NCBI RefSeq assembly: GCF_000959725.1
Contig: NZ_CP009323.1
Location: forward strand, 4,030,001 to 4,094,000
Direction of reading: 5' to 3'
DNA from: Burkholderia gladioli
GTDB lineage: Bacteria; Pseudomonadota; Gammaproteobacteria; Burkholderiales; Burkholderiaceae
Length of the DNA stretch: 64,000 nucleotides
This document shows positions 19,566 to 28,435 of this stretch, piece by piece. The notes under the pieces were generated by a model. The model made no database searches. It saw only the letters and a list, made by a program, of their open reading frames with translations, and was not told the origin of the DNA. Within the stretch, counting starts at the first letter, position 1. Each line of letters starts with the position of its first letter. A program made the position numbers and the translations under genes.

Positions 19566-22019
19566 TCAGTGCAGCGTGGGCGCGCCGCCGGCGCCGCCGG
19601 CGCCGTCGGCGGCGACCGGCTTCACCGAGCCCTCGACGATGCGCGCGCCGAAATCGCGGATCAGTTGCTGGACGAAGGGGTCGGCGCCGATCTCCTGCTC
19701 GGCCTCGCGCTGGCGCTTGGCGCGCTCGACCGCGTCGAGCGCAGCCGCGGTGCGACGCGCCGGGCCGACCTCGACGCTCAGCTCGACCGGCTTGCCGAGC
19801 GCCTCGGCGAGCGCGGTCTTCAGCTTGGCGACCTGCGCGGCATCGGCGTATTGCGGCACCGGCACCGCCAGTTTCAGCGCGCCGCCCTCGAGCGAGGTCA
19901 GCTCGCTGTTGAAGGCGAGCTGGTAGGCCACGCCCTTGAGCGGCAGGCTCGCGGCCAGTTGCGGCCATTCACCCTGGTAGCCGATCGCGTCGAGCGGCAC
20001 GGCCGGCGGCAGCGGCCGCGTGTCGACCGGCGCGGGCGCCGGCTGCGGGGCCACGCGCACGTCGTCGGGACCGCTGTCGAAGACGGGAATGTAGCCGTCG
20101 TCGGGCGGCGGGCCGTAATTGTCGTCTGCCGACATCGGCAGGTAATCGTCGGGTGGAATGTCGTCCCAGGGGGGCGGCGCCGAAAGATCCGGCGACGACG
20201 CACCTACCGGCTGGGATGCGGCGGCGGCCGGCGCGGGACGCGGACGCGGCGTCGGCACGTTCACCCGCGGCGCGGGTGCGGCGGCCTTGGGGGCCGGCGC
20301 GGCTGATTTAGGCGCGGCGGCGGCACGCTCGCGATCGGAGGCGGAGGACACGCGCATGCCGCGGCTGCGCAGCACGTCCAGCGCCGCGGCGGCGCCGCCG
20401 GCGCGTGCCGGCGCCGGGCGCTCGACCACGACGGCCGGCAAAGTGGGCTGGCTTGTGATCGGTGCCGCGACAGGTTCGACGGATTCGACCGGCGCTGCGG
20501 GCTCGGATTTCGCTTCGACAGGCGCGACCACCGCCGGCTCGGGCATGGCCGGAACCTCGGCGGCAGCCGGGGCAGCGTCGGTCTGGGCGACTACGGGGGA
20601 AGCAGGAACATCGGTCGATTCCGGCGCAGGCTCGACGAGCGGCTCGGTTACCGGCGCGACGCTCGGCACCGGCTCGCTCGACGCGGCGGCTTCGACCGAC
20701 GCGACCGGCACTGACACCTCGGGGGCCAGCGGCTTCGAAGGCACCGTGGCGGCCGGCGAGACCGAAGAAGCCGCCGGCTTGGCCAGCGGCTTCGGCTCGA
20801 TCGCGGGCACTGCGGGCGTGGCACTCGCCGAGGAGGCTACGCGTGGTGCCGCTGCTGCACCAGCAGGTGCCGTAGCGCGCCGGTTGCCCGCCGCGGCCGG
20901 CGATACACCCGGCACCGCCCCGCCGCCGCCCGGCCCGGCCGGTTCGAAGGCGAGCATGCGCAGCAGGGTCATGGTGAAGCCGGCGTATTCATCGGGCGCG
21001 AGCCCCATCTCGCCGCGCCCGACCGTCGCGATCTGGTAATAGAGCTGCACCTGCTCGGGACTCAGCAAGTCCGCGAAACGGCGCAGGTCGCCAGCCTCAG
21101 GCCACTCGTCGAGCACCGAGGCGGGCGCGAACTGCGCCCAGGCGATCCGGTGCAACAGGCCCGCCAGATCCTGCAGGGCGGTCGAGAACGACAGGCTGCG
21201 CAGCGCCATCTCGTCTGCGATCGTCAGGATTTCAGGACCATCGGCCGCCGCGATCGCATCGAGCAGACGCACCATGTAGGTCTGGTCGAGCGCGCCGAGC
21301 ATGCCCGACACGGCCGCCTCGGTCACCTCGTTGGCCGAGTAGGCGATCGCCTGGTCGGTCAGCGACAGCGCATCGCGCATGCTGCCCTGCGCCGCGCGCG
21401 CGAGCAGCCGCAGCGCCTGCGGCTCGAAGGCGACCTGCTCCTCGCCGAGGATGCGCTCGAGGTGCATGACGATATGCCCTGCCGGCATCTGCTTCAGGTT
21501 GAACTGAAGACAGCGCGACAGCACGGTGACGGGAATCTTCTGCGGATCGGTGGTGGCGAGGATGAACTTGACGTGCGGCGGCGGCTCTTCCAGCGTCTTG
21601 AGCATCGCGTTGAACGCATGGTTCGTCAGCATGTGCACTTCGTCGATCATGTAGACCTTGAAGCGCGCATCGACGGGCGCGTACACGGCGCGCTCCAGCA
21701 GCGCGGCCATTTCGTCGACGCCGCGATTGCTCGCCGCGTCCATCTCGACGTAGTCGACGAAACGCCCCTCGTCGATTTCACGGCAGGCACGGCAGACGCC
21801 GCAGGGTTGCGAGGTGATGCCGGTCTCGCAATTGAGCGCCTTGGCGAAGATCCGGGACAGCGTGGTCTTGCCGACGCCGCGCGTACCGGTAAACAGATAG
21901 GCGTGATGCAAACGCCCGCCGTCGAGCGCGTGCGTGAGCGCCCTGACGACGTGCTCCTGGCCGACGAGCGAAGCGAAATCCTTCGGACGCCACTTGCGTG
22001 CGAGAACTTGATAGGTCAT
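19566..22019 (-). CDS. dnaX: DNA polymerase III subunit gamma/tau
   Basis: Clamp-loader ATPase that also tethers the replicative polymerase and helicase. Walker A GTRGVGKTT is at residues 45-53, the zinc-module cysteines are at 64, 73, 76 and 79, and the DEVHML Walker B follows. Domain III ends near residue 365. Then comes a long Ala/Pro/Val-rich linker to about residue 660, and a tau-type C-terminal domain that binds the polymerase. At 817 residues it is longer than E. coli tau (643), mostly through the linker. I see no A-rich slippery run at the linker start, so a frameshifted gamma form is not supported. Confidence 0.95.
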   Translation of the reverse strand: MTYQVLARKWRPKDFASLVGQEHVVRALTHALDGGRLHHAYLFTGTRGVGKTTLSRIFAKALNCETGITSQPCGVCRACREIDEGRFVDYVEMDAASNRGVDEMAALLERAVYAPVDARFKVYMIDEVHMLTNHAFNAMLKTLEEPPPHVKFILATTDPQKIPVTVLSRCLQFNLKQMPAGHIVMHLERILGEEQVAFEPQALRLLARAAQGSMRDALSLTDQAIAYSANEVTEAAVSGMLGALDQTYMVRLLDAIAAADGPEILTIADEMALRSLSFSTALQDLAGLLHRIAWAQFAPASVLDEWPEAGDLRRFADLLSPEQVQLYYQIATVGRGEMGLAPDEYAGFTMTLLRMLAFEPAGPGGGGAVPGVSPAAAGNRRATAPAGAAAAPRVASSASATPAVPAIEPKPLAKPAASSVSPAATVPSKPLAPEVSVPVASVEAAASSEPVPSVAPVTEPLVEPAPESTDVPASPVVAQTDAAPAAAEVPAMPEPAVVAPVEAKSEPAAPVESVEPVAAPITSQPTLPAVVVERPAPARAGGAAAALDVLRSRGMRVSSASDRERAAAAPKSAAPAPKAAAPAPRVNVPTPRPRPAPAAAASQPVGASSPDLSAPPPWDDIPPDDYLPMSADDNYGPPPDDGYIPVFDSGPDDVRVAPQPAPAPVDTRPLPPAVPLDAIGYQGEWPQLAASLPLKGVAYQLAFNSELTSLEGGALKLAVPVPQYADAAQVAKLKTALAEALGKPVELSVEVGPARRTAAALDAVERAKRQREAEQEIGADPFVQQLIRDFGARIVEGSVKPVAADGAGGAGGAPTLH

Positions 22020-22218
22020 CGGGAAATTGTATCAGTAACGTATGGCGTCGCCGACAGGCAAGCGGCCATCGAAATCCTCGCCGCGCGAACTCGCGCCGAG
22101 ATGAACGGCGTGCGCGATGCAGCCATGTAGAACGTGGCGGGCAGGCAGGACAATCGGGATCTGGAGTAGGCGAACACGCCGCGGCGGCAGCTGATCGAAC
22201 AGGAAGAAAGGGGGAAGG

Positions 22219-22316
22219 TGACGAGCCTGACCCTCGGCACTGGCGGAAAACGGCTGTGGCTGCTTCGTTCCCGACCTGACCAGGTTCACCGGCCCACCAT
22301 GCGAGGAGGCCCGTCA
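22219..22316 (-). ncRNA. ffs: 4.5S RNA, signal recognition particle RNA (small bacterial type)
   Basis: The minus strand contains the SRP helix-8 core: GGTCAGGTCGGGAACGAAGC, the close equivalent of the E. coli Ffh-binding loop GGUCCGGAAGGAAGC. The ends pair into a long rod: GACGGGCCT-CCTCG at the 5' end with CGAGG-GTC-AGGCT-CGTC at the 3' end. The approximate length of 98 nt fits. Ends are placed by pairing and may be off by a few bases. Genomic position just upstream of dnaX is usual in beta-proteobacteria. Confidence 0.9.
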
Positions 22317-22709
22317 CGGCGAATTCTATCACCGCTTCACGCTGAACGCGACCGATTTATCGTACGCATCGCGAGACGCCGTGCCGGCCGCGCGATTCGA
22401 TGCCCTGCAACGCAATCGATCCACACGAACACGCAGGAAAGGAAGGCGCGATTCATGAGCCTGATTCAGGCATTCCCGCCCGCTCGAACAATCGGAAGAA
22501 TAAACAATAGGAAACTCACTTTCCGATGTGCCGCATTGCCATCGACGCGCGCCGCGATTACATGGCATTACCGCGGCGAGCGCCGCCTCTTGTATTCCGA
22601 AGCGCCTACCCCATCTCCCTGTTGTCGCCAGCAAGGGCCGACAGCCCTACTCGCGAAGCGGATACTATCGCCGCCAACGGTGGATAGCAATTTAGGCTAA
22701 TATGACGCC
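22317..22709. other. Gene-free region between ffs and the trxA leader
   Basis: I find no credible protein gene here; the short open frames lack ribosome sites and codon bias. On the minus strand it must hold the ffs promoter. On the plus strand a TAATAT (22698-22703) could be the -10 of the trxA promoter, but its -35 is poor. Confidence 0.4.
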
Positions 22710-22725
22710 CGAGTGACCCGCGAGC

Positions 22726-22821
22726 CACGGTTTGCAAGCGCTTCACGCCGCCGTGTTCCACGGGGCGGAGCTGCCTGGACCGGCAGCCGGTGCAAAGACC
22801 GGCGAGCGCAGGCAGTCCCCG
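22726..22821 (+). other. Structured 5' leader of trxA
   Basis: Two helices can be drawn. The first pairs CACGG (22726-22730) with CCGTG (22751-22755). The second is a nested stem: CGGGG (22761-22765) with CCCCG (22817-22821), CTGCCTG (22771-22777) with CAGGCAG (22809-22815), and an inner hairpin CCGGT/ACCGG (22787-22791, 22798-22802) around GCAAAG. The element ends about 22 bases before the trxA ATG. Its class is unknown to me. Confidence 0.45.
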
Positions 22822-22843
22822 AAACGAATGAGGTATTGACCAA

Positions 22844-23170
22844 ATGAGCGAACTGATCAAACACATCAACGACGCATCGTTCGAGCAGGACGTCGTCAGA
22901 TCCGACAAGCCCGTCCTGCTCGATTTCTGGGCGGAATGGTGCGGCCCCTGCAAGATGATCGCGCCGATTCTCGACGAAGTCTCGAAGGACTACGGCGACA
23001 AACTGCAGATCGCGAAGATCAACGTCGACGACAATACCGCCACCCCGGCCAAGTTCGGCGTGCGCGGCATCCCGACCCTGATCCTGTTCAAGAACGGCGT
23101 GGTCGCCGCTCAGAAGGTCGGCGCGCTGTCCAAGTCGCAGCTGACGGCCTTCCTCGACAGCCACCTGTAA
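22844..23170 (+). CDS. trxA: Thioredoxin
   Basis: Thioredoxin reduces protein disulfides, recharged by thioredoxin reductase. The redox motif WCGPC is at Cys33 and Cys36, preceded by VLLDFWAEW, and the cis-proline loop GIPTLILF is present. At 108 residues it is exactly Trx1-sized. GAGG lies about 10 bases before the ATG. Its leader is unusually structured. A strong terminator separates it from rho. Confidence 0.98.
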   Translation: MSELIKHINDASFEQDVVRSDKPVLLDFWAEWCGPCKMIAPILDEVSKDYGDKLQIAKINVDDNTATPAKFGVRGIPTLILFKNGVVAAQKVGALSKSQLTAFLDSHL

Positions 23171-23184
23171 ATCCGTATTGCCGC

Positions 23185-23218
23185 AAAAAGCCTGTTGCCA
23201 ACCGGCAACAGGCTTTTT
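23185..23218 (+). terminator. Intrinsic terminator between trxA and rho
   Basis: A perfect 15-bp stem (23185-23199 with 23204-23218) around loop AACC, ending in five T residues. It starts 15 bases after the trxA stop. Confidence 0.9.
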
Positions 23219-23258
23219 GCGCAAGCGCCGAACGGCAAAGCAGGCCCGAATCGGCGTG

Positions 23259-23267
23259 TGCTAGAAT
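23259..23267 (+). promoter_or_regulatory. Candidate rho promoter (extended -10)
   Basis: TG-C-TAGAAT (23259-23267) is an extended -10 just after the trxA terminator; the -35 is weak. It implies a rho leader of about 95 nt, fitting for an autoregulated gene. Confidence 0.5.
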
Positions 23268-23367
23268 TTCATTCGACGTCGCCATCCGACGCAAAAGTCT
23301 CTGAGCGATTCCGCTCGCCCTCCTCCCTATATCTTTCGTAGCATCTCCTCCCTGGCGGGTTCTCCGT

Positions 23368-24630
23368 ATGCATTTATCCGAGCTCAAGTCTCTGCACGTC
23401 TCCGAATTGATCGAAATGGCCAATGGTCTGGAGATCGAAAACGCGAACCGCCTGCGCAAGCAGGAGTTGATGTTCGCCATTCTAAAAAAGCGCGCCAAGA
23501 CGGGCGAGACGATTTTCGGCGACGGCACGCTCGAAGTCCTGCCGGACGGCTTCGGCTTCCTGCGCTCGCCGGAAATGTCCTACCTCGCGAGCACGGACGA
23601 CATCTATATCAGCCCGTCGCAGATCCGCCGCTTCAACCTGCACACCGGCGACACCATCGAAGGTGAAGTGCGCACGCCGAAGGACGGCGAGCGCTATTTC
23701 GCGCTGGTGAAGGTCGACAAGGTGAACGGGCAGCCGCCCGAGGCCTCGAAACACAAGATCATGTTCGAGAACCTCACGCCGCTGCACCCGAACAAGCCGC
23801 TTTCGCTCGAACGCGAAATGCGCGGCGAGGAAAACGTCACGGGCCGCATCATCGACATGATCGCGCCGATCGGCAAGGGCCAGCGTGGCCTGCTGGTGGC
23901 CTCGCCGAAGTCGGGCAAGACGGTCATGCTCCAGCACATCGCGCACGCCATCAAGCAGAACCACCCGGACGTGATCCTGTTCGTGCTGCTGATCGACGAG
24001 CGCCCTGAAGAAGTGACCGAAATGCAGCGTTCGGTGGCGGGCGAAGTGATCGCCTCGACCTTCGACGAACCGGCCACGCGCCATGTGCAGGTCGCCGAAA
24101 TGGTGATCGAGAAGGCCAAGCGTCTGGTGGAAATGAAGCATGACGTGGTGATCCTGCTGGACTCGATCACGCGCCTGGCCCGTGCCTACAACACCGTGAT
24201 CCCGGCTTCGGGCAAGGTGCTCACGGGCGGTGTCGACGCCAACGCGCTGCAGCGTCCGAAGCGCTTCTTCGGCGCGGCGCGCAACATCGAGGAAGGCGGT
24301 TCGCTGACCATCATCGGCACGGCCCTGATCGAAACCGGCAGCCGCATGGACGACGTGATCTACGAAGAGTTCAAGGGCACCGGCAACATGGAAGTGCACC
24401 TCGAGCGCCGTCTCGCGGAAAAGCGCGTCTACCCGTCGATCAACCTGAACAAGTCGGGCACGCGTCGCGAGGAAATGCTGATCAAGCCGGACATCCTCCA
24501 GAAGATCTGGGTGCTGCGCAAGTTCATCCACGACATGGACGAAGTCGAAGCGATGGAATTCCTGCTCGACAAGATTCGCCAGACCAAGAGCAATTCGGAG
24601 TTCTTCGACCTGATGCGCCGCGGCGGCTGA
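23368..24630 (+). CDS. rho: Transcription termination factor Rho
   Basis: Hexameric RNA helicase that ends untranslated transcripts. The N-terminal Rho_N helix bundle is followed by the RNA-binding cold-shock-like domain ([15 protein letters not shown]) and the ATPase with P-loop SPKSGKT at about residues 179-185, Walker [11 protein letters not shown], the Q-loop/R-loop [13 protein letters not shown] and the arginine-finger region. Length 420 is as in E. coli (419). It has its own promoter and terminator. Confidence 0.98.
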   Translation: MHLSELKSLHVSELIEMANGLEIENANRLRKQELMFAILKKRAKTGETIFGDGTLEVLPDGFGFLRSPEMSYLASTDDIYISPSQIRRFNLHTGDTIEGEVRTPKDGERYFALVKVDKVNGQPPEASKHKIMFENLTPLHPNKPLSLEREMRGEENVTGRIIDMIAPIGKGQRGLLVASPKSGKTVMLQHIAHAIKQNHPDVILFVLLIDERPEEVTEMQRSVAGEVIASTFDEPATRHVQVAEMVIEKAKRLVEMKHDVVILLDSITRLARAYNTVIPASGKVLTGGVDANALQRPKRFFGAARNIEEGGSLTIIGTALIETGSRMDDVIYEEFKGTGNMEVHLERRLAEKRVYPSINLNKSGTRREEMLIKPDILQKIWVLRKFIHDMDEVEAMEFLLDKIRQTKSNSEFFDLMRRGG

Positions 24631-24671
24631 AGCCCCGCCCCACCGCCGGCCATCGCGCCGGCGCCAGCAAG

Positions 24672-24696
24672 AGCCGCCCTTTGGGGCGGCTTTTTT
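24672..24696 (+). terminator. Intrinsic terminator after rho
   Basis: Eight-bp stem AGCCGCCC / GGGCGGCT (24672-24679, 24684-24691) with loop TTTG and six T residues. Confidence 0.88.
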
Positions 24697-24755
24697 GCAT
24701 CCCGCCCCCTCGCATCCGCTTCAACCAGCGCAGCGGTCTATTGCGCATTCCAACC

Positions 24756-24771
24756 TGTACGTAAACGTACA
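24756..24771. promoter_or_regulatory. 16-bp palindrome, probable operator of the MerR regulator
   Basis: TGTACGT-AA-ACGTACA is a perfect palindrome apart from the two centre bases. It lies 45 bases before the merR-family start and just upstream of a TAGAAT -10-like hexamer (24780-24785). Site and position fit MerR autoregulation; RegPrecise-type MerR motifs of the ACGT-N2-ACGT kind are similar. Confidence 0.5.
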
Positions 24772-24816
24772 CGTTGATCTAGAATCGGCCAGGTTCCATT
24801 CGAATCGCCGCTGCCG

Positions 24817-25365
24817 ATGCCCCGCCCCTCCGATCCCAGCCTGCTGACCGTGCGCGATGCCGCCGAGCGCCTCGGCGTCACGCCGCGCACGCTGAAGTAC
24901 TACGAGGAACGCGGGCTCGTCACGCCGAGCCGCAGCGAGGGTCGCTACCGTCTCTACGACGAGGCCGACCTCGATCGTTTCTCGCGCATCCTGCGCTTGC
25001 GCGCGATCGGCTTCTCGCTGCATGGCATCACCGAGATGCTGAAACGGCCGCTGGAGCCGGCCGCCGAAAGCGGCGGGCGCCGCCGCTACTCGGAGAACTC
25101 GCTGCGCGACATCCACACGGAATTGACCGCGCAGGTCGCCCGGCTCGACGAGCGGATCGCCGCCGCGCGCCGCGAACTGCGCGAAGTCGAGACGGTGCGC
25201 GCCGAATTGCGGCACGACCTCGACTACATCGAGCGGCGCATCGCCGGCGACAATCCCGATGAACTGATCGCCAAACGCCAGGCCGCGGCAAAACAGGCCA
25301 AACCGACCCAAGCGGCGCAACCCGAGCGCCGCGCCCGGAGCCGTTCCGGCAAGCCACGCCCATGA
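24817..25365 (+). CDS. MerR family transcriptional regulator
   Basis: A 182-residue regulator with the N-terminal MerR winged helix (TVRDAAERLGVTPRTLKYYEERGL, residues about 11-34, then RYRLYDEADLDRF) and a long dimerisation helix with heptads (about residues 100-150). The C-terminal tail after residue 155 is short, basic and Ala/Arg-rich, with no Cys cluster, so it is not a metal sensor of the MerR/CueR type. Its stop overlaps the start of the MFS gene (ATGA), so it likely regulates that transporter and itself. Confidence 0.9.
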   Translation: MPRPSDPSLLTVRDAAERLGVTPRTLKYYEERGLVTPSRSEGRYRLYDEADLDRFSRILRLRAIGFSLHGITEMLKRPLEPAAESGGRRRYSENSLRDIHTELTAQVARLDERIAAARRELREVETVRAELRHDLDYIERRIAGDNPDELIAKRQAAAKQAKPTQAAQPERRARSRSGKPRP

Positions 25366-26918
25366 ACACGGTGGCACCCCGCCCTTCGTTCTGGCGTATC
25401 GAGACGCTGCGCGGCGAGCTGTTTCCCTGGGTGATCGCGCTGGTCACCGGCCTCGACTACTTCGACAACGCGATCTTCTCGTTCTTCGCCAGCCATATCG
25501 CCGGCGGCATCAACGCCTCGCCCGACGAACTCGTCTGGTCCTCGAGCACCTATGCGATGGCGGCCGTGCTCGGCATCCTCCAGCAGCAATGGTGGATCGA
25601 TCGCGTCGGGCATCGCCGCTACGTCAGCGGCTGCATGCTGCTCTACGCGCTGGGCGCGCTCGCCGCCACCGCGGCCGACACCTCGCTGCAACTGGCCTTC
25701 GCGCGCGGCCTGCAGGGTTACTTCATCGGCCCGATGATGGGCGCCTGCCGGATCCTGATCCAGATCACCTACGCGCCGCCGCAACGGCCGCGCGCCACGC
25801 GCGCCTTCCTGATCATGCTGCTGCTCGGCACCTCGCTCGCCCCCATCGTCGGCGGCGAGCTGGTGGCGCATTTCACCTGGCGCGCGGTGTTCGCCTGCAC
25901 CGTGCCGCCCGCGCTGCTGTTCTCGGCGCTGGCCTATGGCGCGCTGCCCGACAGCGGCCACGCGCCGCCCGAGGAACGCACCAACAGCCACATCTGGCCT
26001 TACGTGATGTTCGCCTTCGCGCAAGGCGCCCTGCAGATCGTGATGCAGCAGGTGCGCTACCAGTTGTTCCTGTCCTCGCCCTCGCTGATCGTGCTCAGCT
26101 TCGCCGGCTTCGCCTCGCTGGCCTGGTTCGCGCGCCAGCAGTGGAACCATCCCTCGCCGCTGGTGCGCATGTCGGCGTTCCGCCAGCGCAGCTTCCAGGT
26201 CGGCCTGCTGCTCTATGTCTTCTACTACTACATCACCACCTCGTTCAGCTACCTGAGCTCGCGCTTCCTCGAGGCCGGCCTCGGCTACCCGGTCGAGAAC
26301 GCCGGGCGCCTGACCGGCACCACCTCGCTGATCGCCGCCAGCGCGCTGTTCGTCTACCTGCGCTACGCGAAACACGTCACGCGCAAAAAATGGATCATCG
26401 TGCCGGGCTTCGCGCTGGCCGCCTGCACTGCCTTCGTGATGTCGCGCATGACGCCCCAGGTCAGCGAGGCGCAATTGACCGTCCCGCTGCTGATGCGCGG
26501 GCTGTTGCTGTTGTTCATCGTGCTGCCGGTGGCGAACCTGACCTTCCGCGATTTCGCGCTCGACGACTACACGCACAGCTACCGCCTCAAGAACATCTTC
26601 AAGCAGTTGACGCTGTCCTTCGCGACCGCCTCGGTGATCATCGTCGAGCAGCATCGCGACGCGCTGCACCGCGAACGCCTGTTCGAGCAGGCCAGCCCGC
26701 TCAACCCGATCTTCGCGCAAACGCTCGACACGCTGACGCGCGGTTTCGCGGCCGCCGGTCACGCGGCGGGCGAGGCGCAGGCGCTCGCGCTCGCCTCGCT
26801 GAACCAGACCTTCCTGCGCCAGGCCGCCTTCCTCGCCTCGCTCGACGGCTTCCTGTTCGTGGCGGGCGTGGCCATCTGCGGCGGCCTGATCGCCGCCTGG
26901 CAAAAAGCGATCGATTGA
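25362..26918 (+). CDS. MFS transporter, DHA2-like
   Basis: A 518-residue polytopic protein with about 14 predicted membrane helices. The early helices carry motif WVIALVTGLDYFDNAIFSFF with acidic residues in the membrane, and a loop-2/3 region with WWIDRVGHRRY in place of the classical GxLaDrxGrR. Size and helix number fit the drug:H+ antiporter-2 family, whose members often travel with an HlyD-type partner; none is present here. Substrate unknown. It is translationally coupled to the MerR gene through a 4-base overlap. Confidence 0.82.
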   Translation: MNTVAPRPSFWRIETLRGELFPWVIALVTGLDYFDNAIFSFFASHIAGGINASPDELVWSSSTYAMAAVLGILQQQWWIDRVGHRRYVSGCMLLYALGALAATAADTSLQLAFARGLQGYFIGPMMGACRILIQITYAPPQRPRATRAFLIMLLLGTSLAPIVGGELVAHFTWRAVFACTVPPALLFSALAYGALPDSGHAPPEERTNSHIWPYVMFAFAQGALQIVMQQVRYQLFLSSPSLIVLSFAGFASLAWFARQQWNHPSPLVRMSAFRQRSFQVGLLLYVFYYYITTSFSYLSSRFLEAGLGYPVENAGRLTGTTSLIAASALFVYLRYAKHVTRKKWIIVPGFALAACTAFVMSRMTPQVSEAQLTVPLLMRGLLLLFIVLPVANLTFRDFALDDYTHSYRLKNIFKQLTLSFATASVIIVEQHRDALHRERLFEQASPLNPIFAQTLDTLTRGFAAAGHAAGEAQALALASLNQTFLRQAAFLASLDGFLFVAGVAICGGLIAAWQKAID

Positions 26919-26955
26919 GGTACCGTGCGCCTGTTTCGTCACGCCCCTCGCTCCG

Positions 26956-27798
26956 ATGCTCTCCCGACTCTCCCGGTGGCTCGACGCGCGCCGCCGCGAT
27001 CGCGCGCTGCGCAGTTTCCCGATTCCCGACCCGCTCTGGGATGACACGCTCGCCCGGCTGCCGTTCCTCGCCAAGCTGCCGGCCGCCGACCTGGCCCGCC
27101 TGCGCGAGATGACGAGCTGCTTTCTCGCCGAGAAATCCTTCTCGACCGCGCATGAACTTGAGCTGACCGAGGCCATGACGGTCGGCATCGCCGTGCAGGC
27201 CTGCCTGCCCGTGCTCAATCTCGGGCTCGACCTCTACCGCGGCTGGGTGGGCGTGGTGGTCTATCCAGGCGAGTTCGTGATCCGCAAGACCGTCGAGGAC
27301 CACGACGGCGTGGTCCACGAGGTCGAGCAGGACGCCAGCGGCGAAGCCTGGCAGGGCGGCCCGGTGATCCTGTCCTGGGAGGACGTGCAGATGTCGGACG
27401 GCAGCGACGCCTACAACGTGGTGATCCACGAATTCGCGCACAAGATCGATATGATCAGCGGCGAGGCCGATGGCCATCCGCCCCTGTTTCGCCGCCTGCA
27501 TGCGCCGCACCTCGACGCGACGCGCTGGGAAAACGTCTTCGACCACGCCTACGACCGTTTCTGCGACCGCGTCGACGCGGTGCCGGATCGCGCCTGGGCG
27601 CGCTTCGAGCGCAACTCGCTGATCGATCCCTATGCGGCCGACCACCCTTCCGAATTCTTCGCGGTCTGCAGCGAGGCGCTGTTCGTGCGGCCGAGCGCCT
27701 TCGAGGCGGAATTCCCCGAGCTGTACCGGCTGCTCGCGCACTATTACCGCCAGGATCCGGCCGGCACCGGCGCGCTGGCGGAGCTGCCGCCCGTCTGA
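26956..27798 (+). CDS. mtfA: MtfA-type zinc peptidase (M90 family)
   Basis: A soluble zinc metallopeptidase resembling E. coli MtfA, which binds the repressor Mlc and clips short peptides. The HExxH motif is His158-Glu159-Phe-Ala-His162 within VVIHEFAHKID, and a downstream Glu in HPSEFFAVCSEALF is the likely third ligand. Length 280 residues is close to MtfA (265). No signal peptide. It lies 37 bases after the MFS gene on the same strand; a functional link is not evident. Confidence 0.88.
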   Translation: MLSRLSRWLDARRRDRALRSFPIPDPLWDDTLARLPFLAKLPAADLARLREMTSCFLAEKSFSTAHELELTEAMTVGIAVQACLPVLNLGLDLYRGWVGVVVYPGEFVIRKTVEDHDGVVHEVEQDASGEAWQGGPVILSWEDVQMSDGSDAYNVVIHEFAHKIDMISGEADGHPPLFRRLHAPHLDATRWENVFDHAYDRFCDRVDAVPDRAWARFERNSLIDPYAADHPSEFFAVCSEALFVRPSAFEAEFPELYRLLAHYYRQDPAGTGALAELPPV

Positions 27799-27852
27799 AG
27801 CGCGCGACAAATCCGGGCGCCGTGCGCGAAAATCGTCAACCGCCTGATTTTC

Positions 27853-27861
27853 TGGCATAAT
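27853..27861 (+). promoter_or_regulatory. Candidate rpmE2 promoter (extended -10)
   Basis: TG-G-CATAAT (27853-27861) lies about 97 bases before the rpmE2 ATG. The -35 is unclear. Confidence 0.4.
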
Positions 27862-27957
27862 CGCCGTTTTTCGACCCTAGGCAAGTGGCTCGCCAGGCAT
27901 CGTTTGCGGTTCAGGACGACGCGGCGGGTTGGCTACCGCTCCATTACAGGACACATC

Positions 27958-28221
27958 ATGAAACCTGGCATTCACCCGGATTACCGCGAAGTCGTCTTCC
28001 AAGACATGTCGAACGGCTTCAAGTTCGTGACGCGCTCGACCATCCAGACGCGCGAAACCATCGAACTCGACGGCAAGACCTACCCGCTGGCCAAGATCGA
28101 AGTCTCGTCGGAATCGCACTCGTTCTACACGGGTCAGCAAAAGATCATGGACACGGCCGGCCGCGTCGAGAAGTTCAAGAACAAGTTCGGCTCGCGCGCG
28201 AACGGCAAGGCTTCCTCGTAA
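27958..28221 (+). CDS. rpmE2: 50S ribosomal protein L31 type B (zinc-free)
   Basis: An 87-residue L31 paralogue of the C-minus type: it has no cysteine, whereas classical L31 binds zinc through CxxC pairs. The start [16 protein letters not shown] and central [13 protein letters not shown] are diagnostic. Such paralogues usually replace L31 when zinc is scarce, under Zur control elsewhere; I could not identify a Zur box by eye. The ATG at 27958 follows CAGGA. A strong terminator is downstream. Confidence 0.95.
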   Translation: MKPGIHPDYREVVFQDMSNGFKFVTRSTIQTRETIELDGKTYPLAKIEVSSESHSFYTGQQKIMDTAGRVEKFKNKFGSRANGKASS

Positions 28222-28276
28222 GCCAGCCGCGCGAGACCCGGGCCGGCGGCAACGCCGGCCTGCATGGTCCGAACCG

Positions 28277-28306
28277 AAAAAAGGGCAGCCCAGGCTGCCC
28301 TTTTTT
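28277..28306. terminator. Intrinsic terminator after rpmE2
   Basis: Stem AAAAAAGGGCAGC / GCTGCCCTTTTTT around loop CCAG, with A and T runs on both flanks, about 55 bases after the rpmE2 stop. Confidence 0.88.
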
Positions 28307-28435
28307 CGTCTGCGCGTGTTGCGGCACCGGGCTTGCGGCAACGCCCGTGCGCAACGTCTACAATGCCGGATGCTCGTAACACGGCAGTGCCCAGCGGCGC
28401 CGCCCGGCGCCTACTCATAACAAGCCAATCACTGC

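Noticed and set aside
19566..22019. Programmed frameshift for a short gamma form of DnaX
   Set aside because: No A-rich slippery heptamer is visible around the end of domain III; the T-rich runs expected on the plus strand are absent.
22757..22821. Known riboswitch class in the trxA leader
   Set aside because: I tried cobalamin, TPP and glycine consensus motifs by eye; none fits. Kept only as a structured leader.
25224..27218. 664-codon minus-strand frame opposite the MFS and MtfA genes
   Set aside because: Gln/Arg/His-rich shadow of recognised plus-strand genes.
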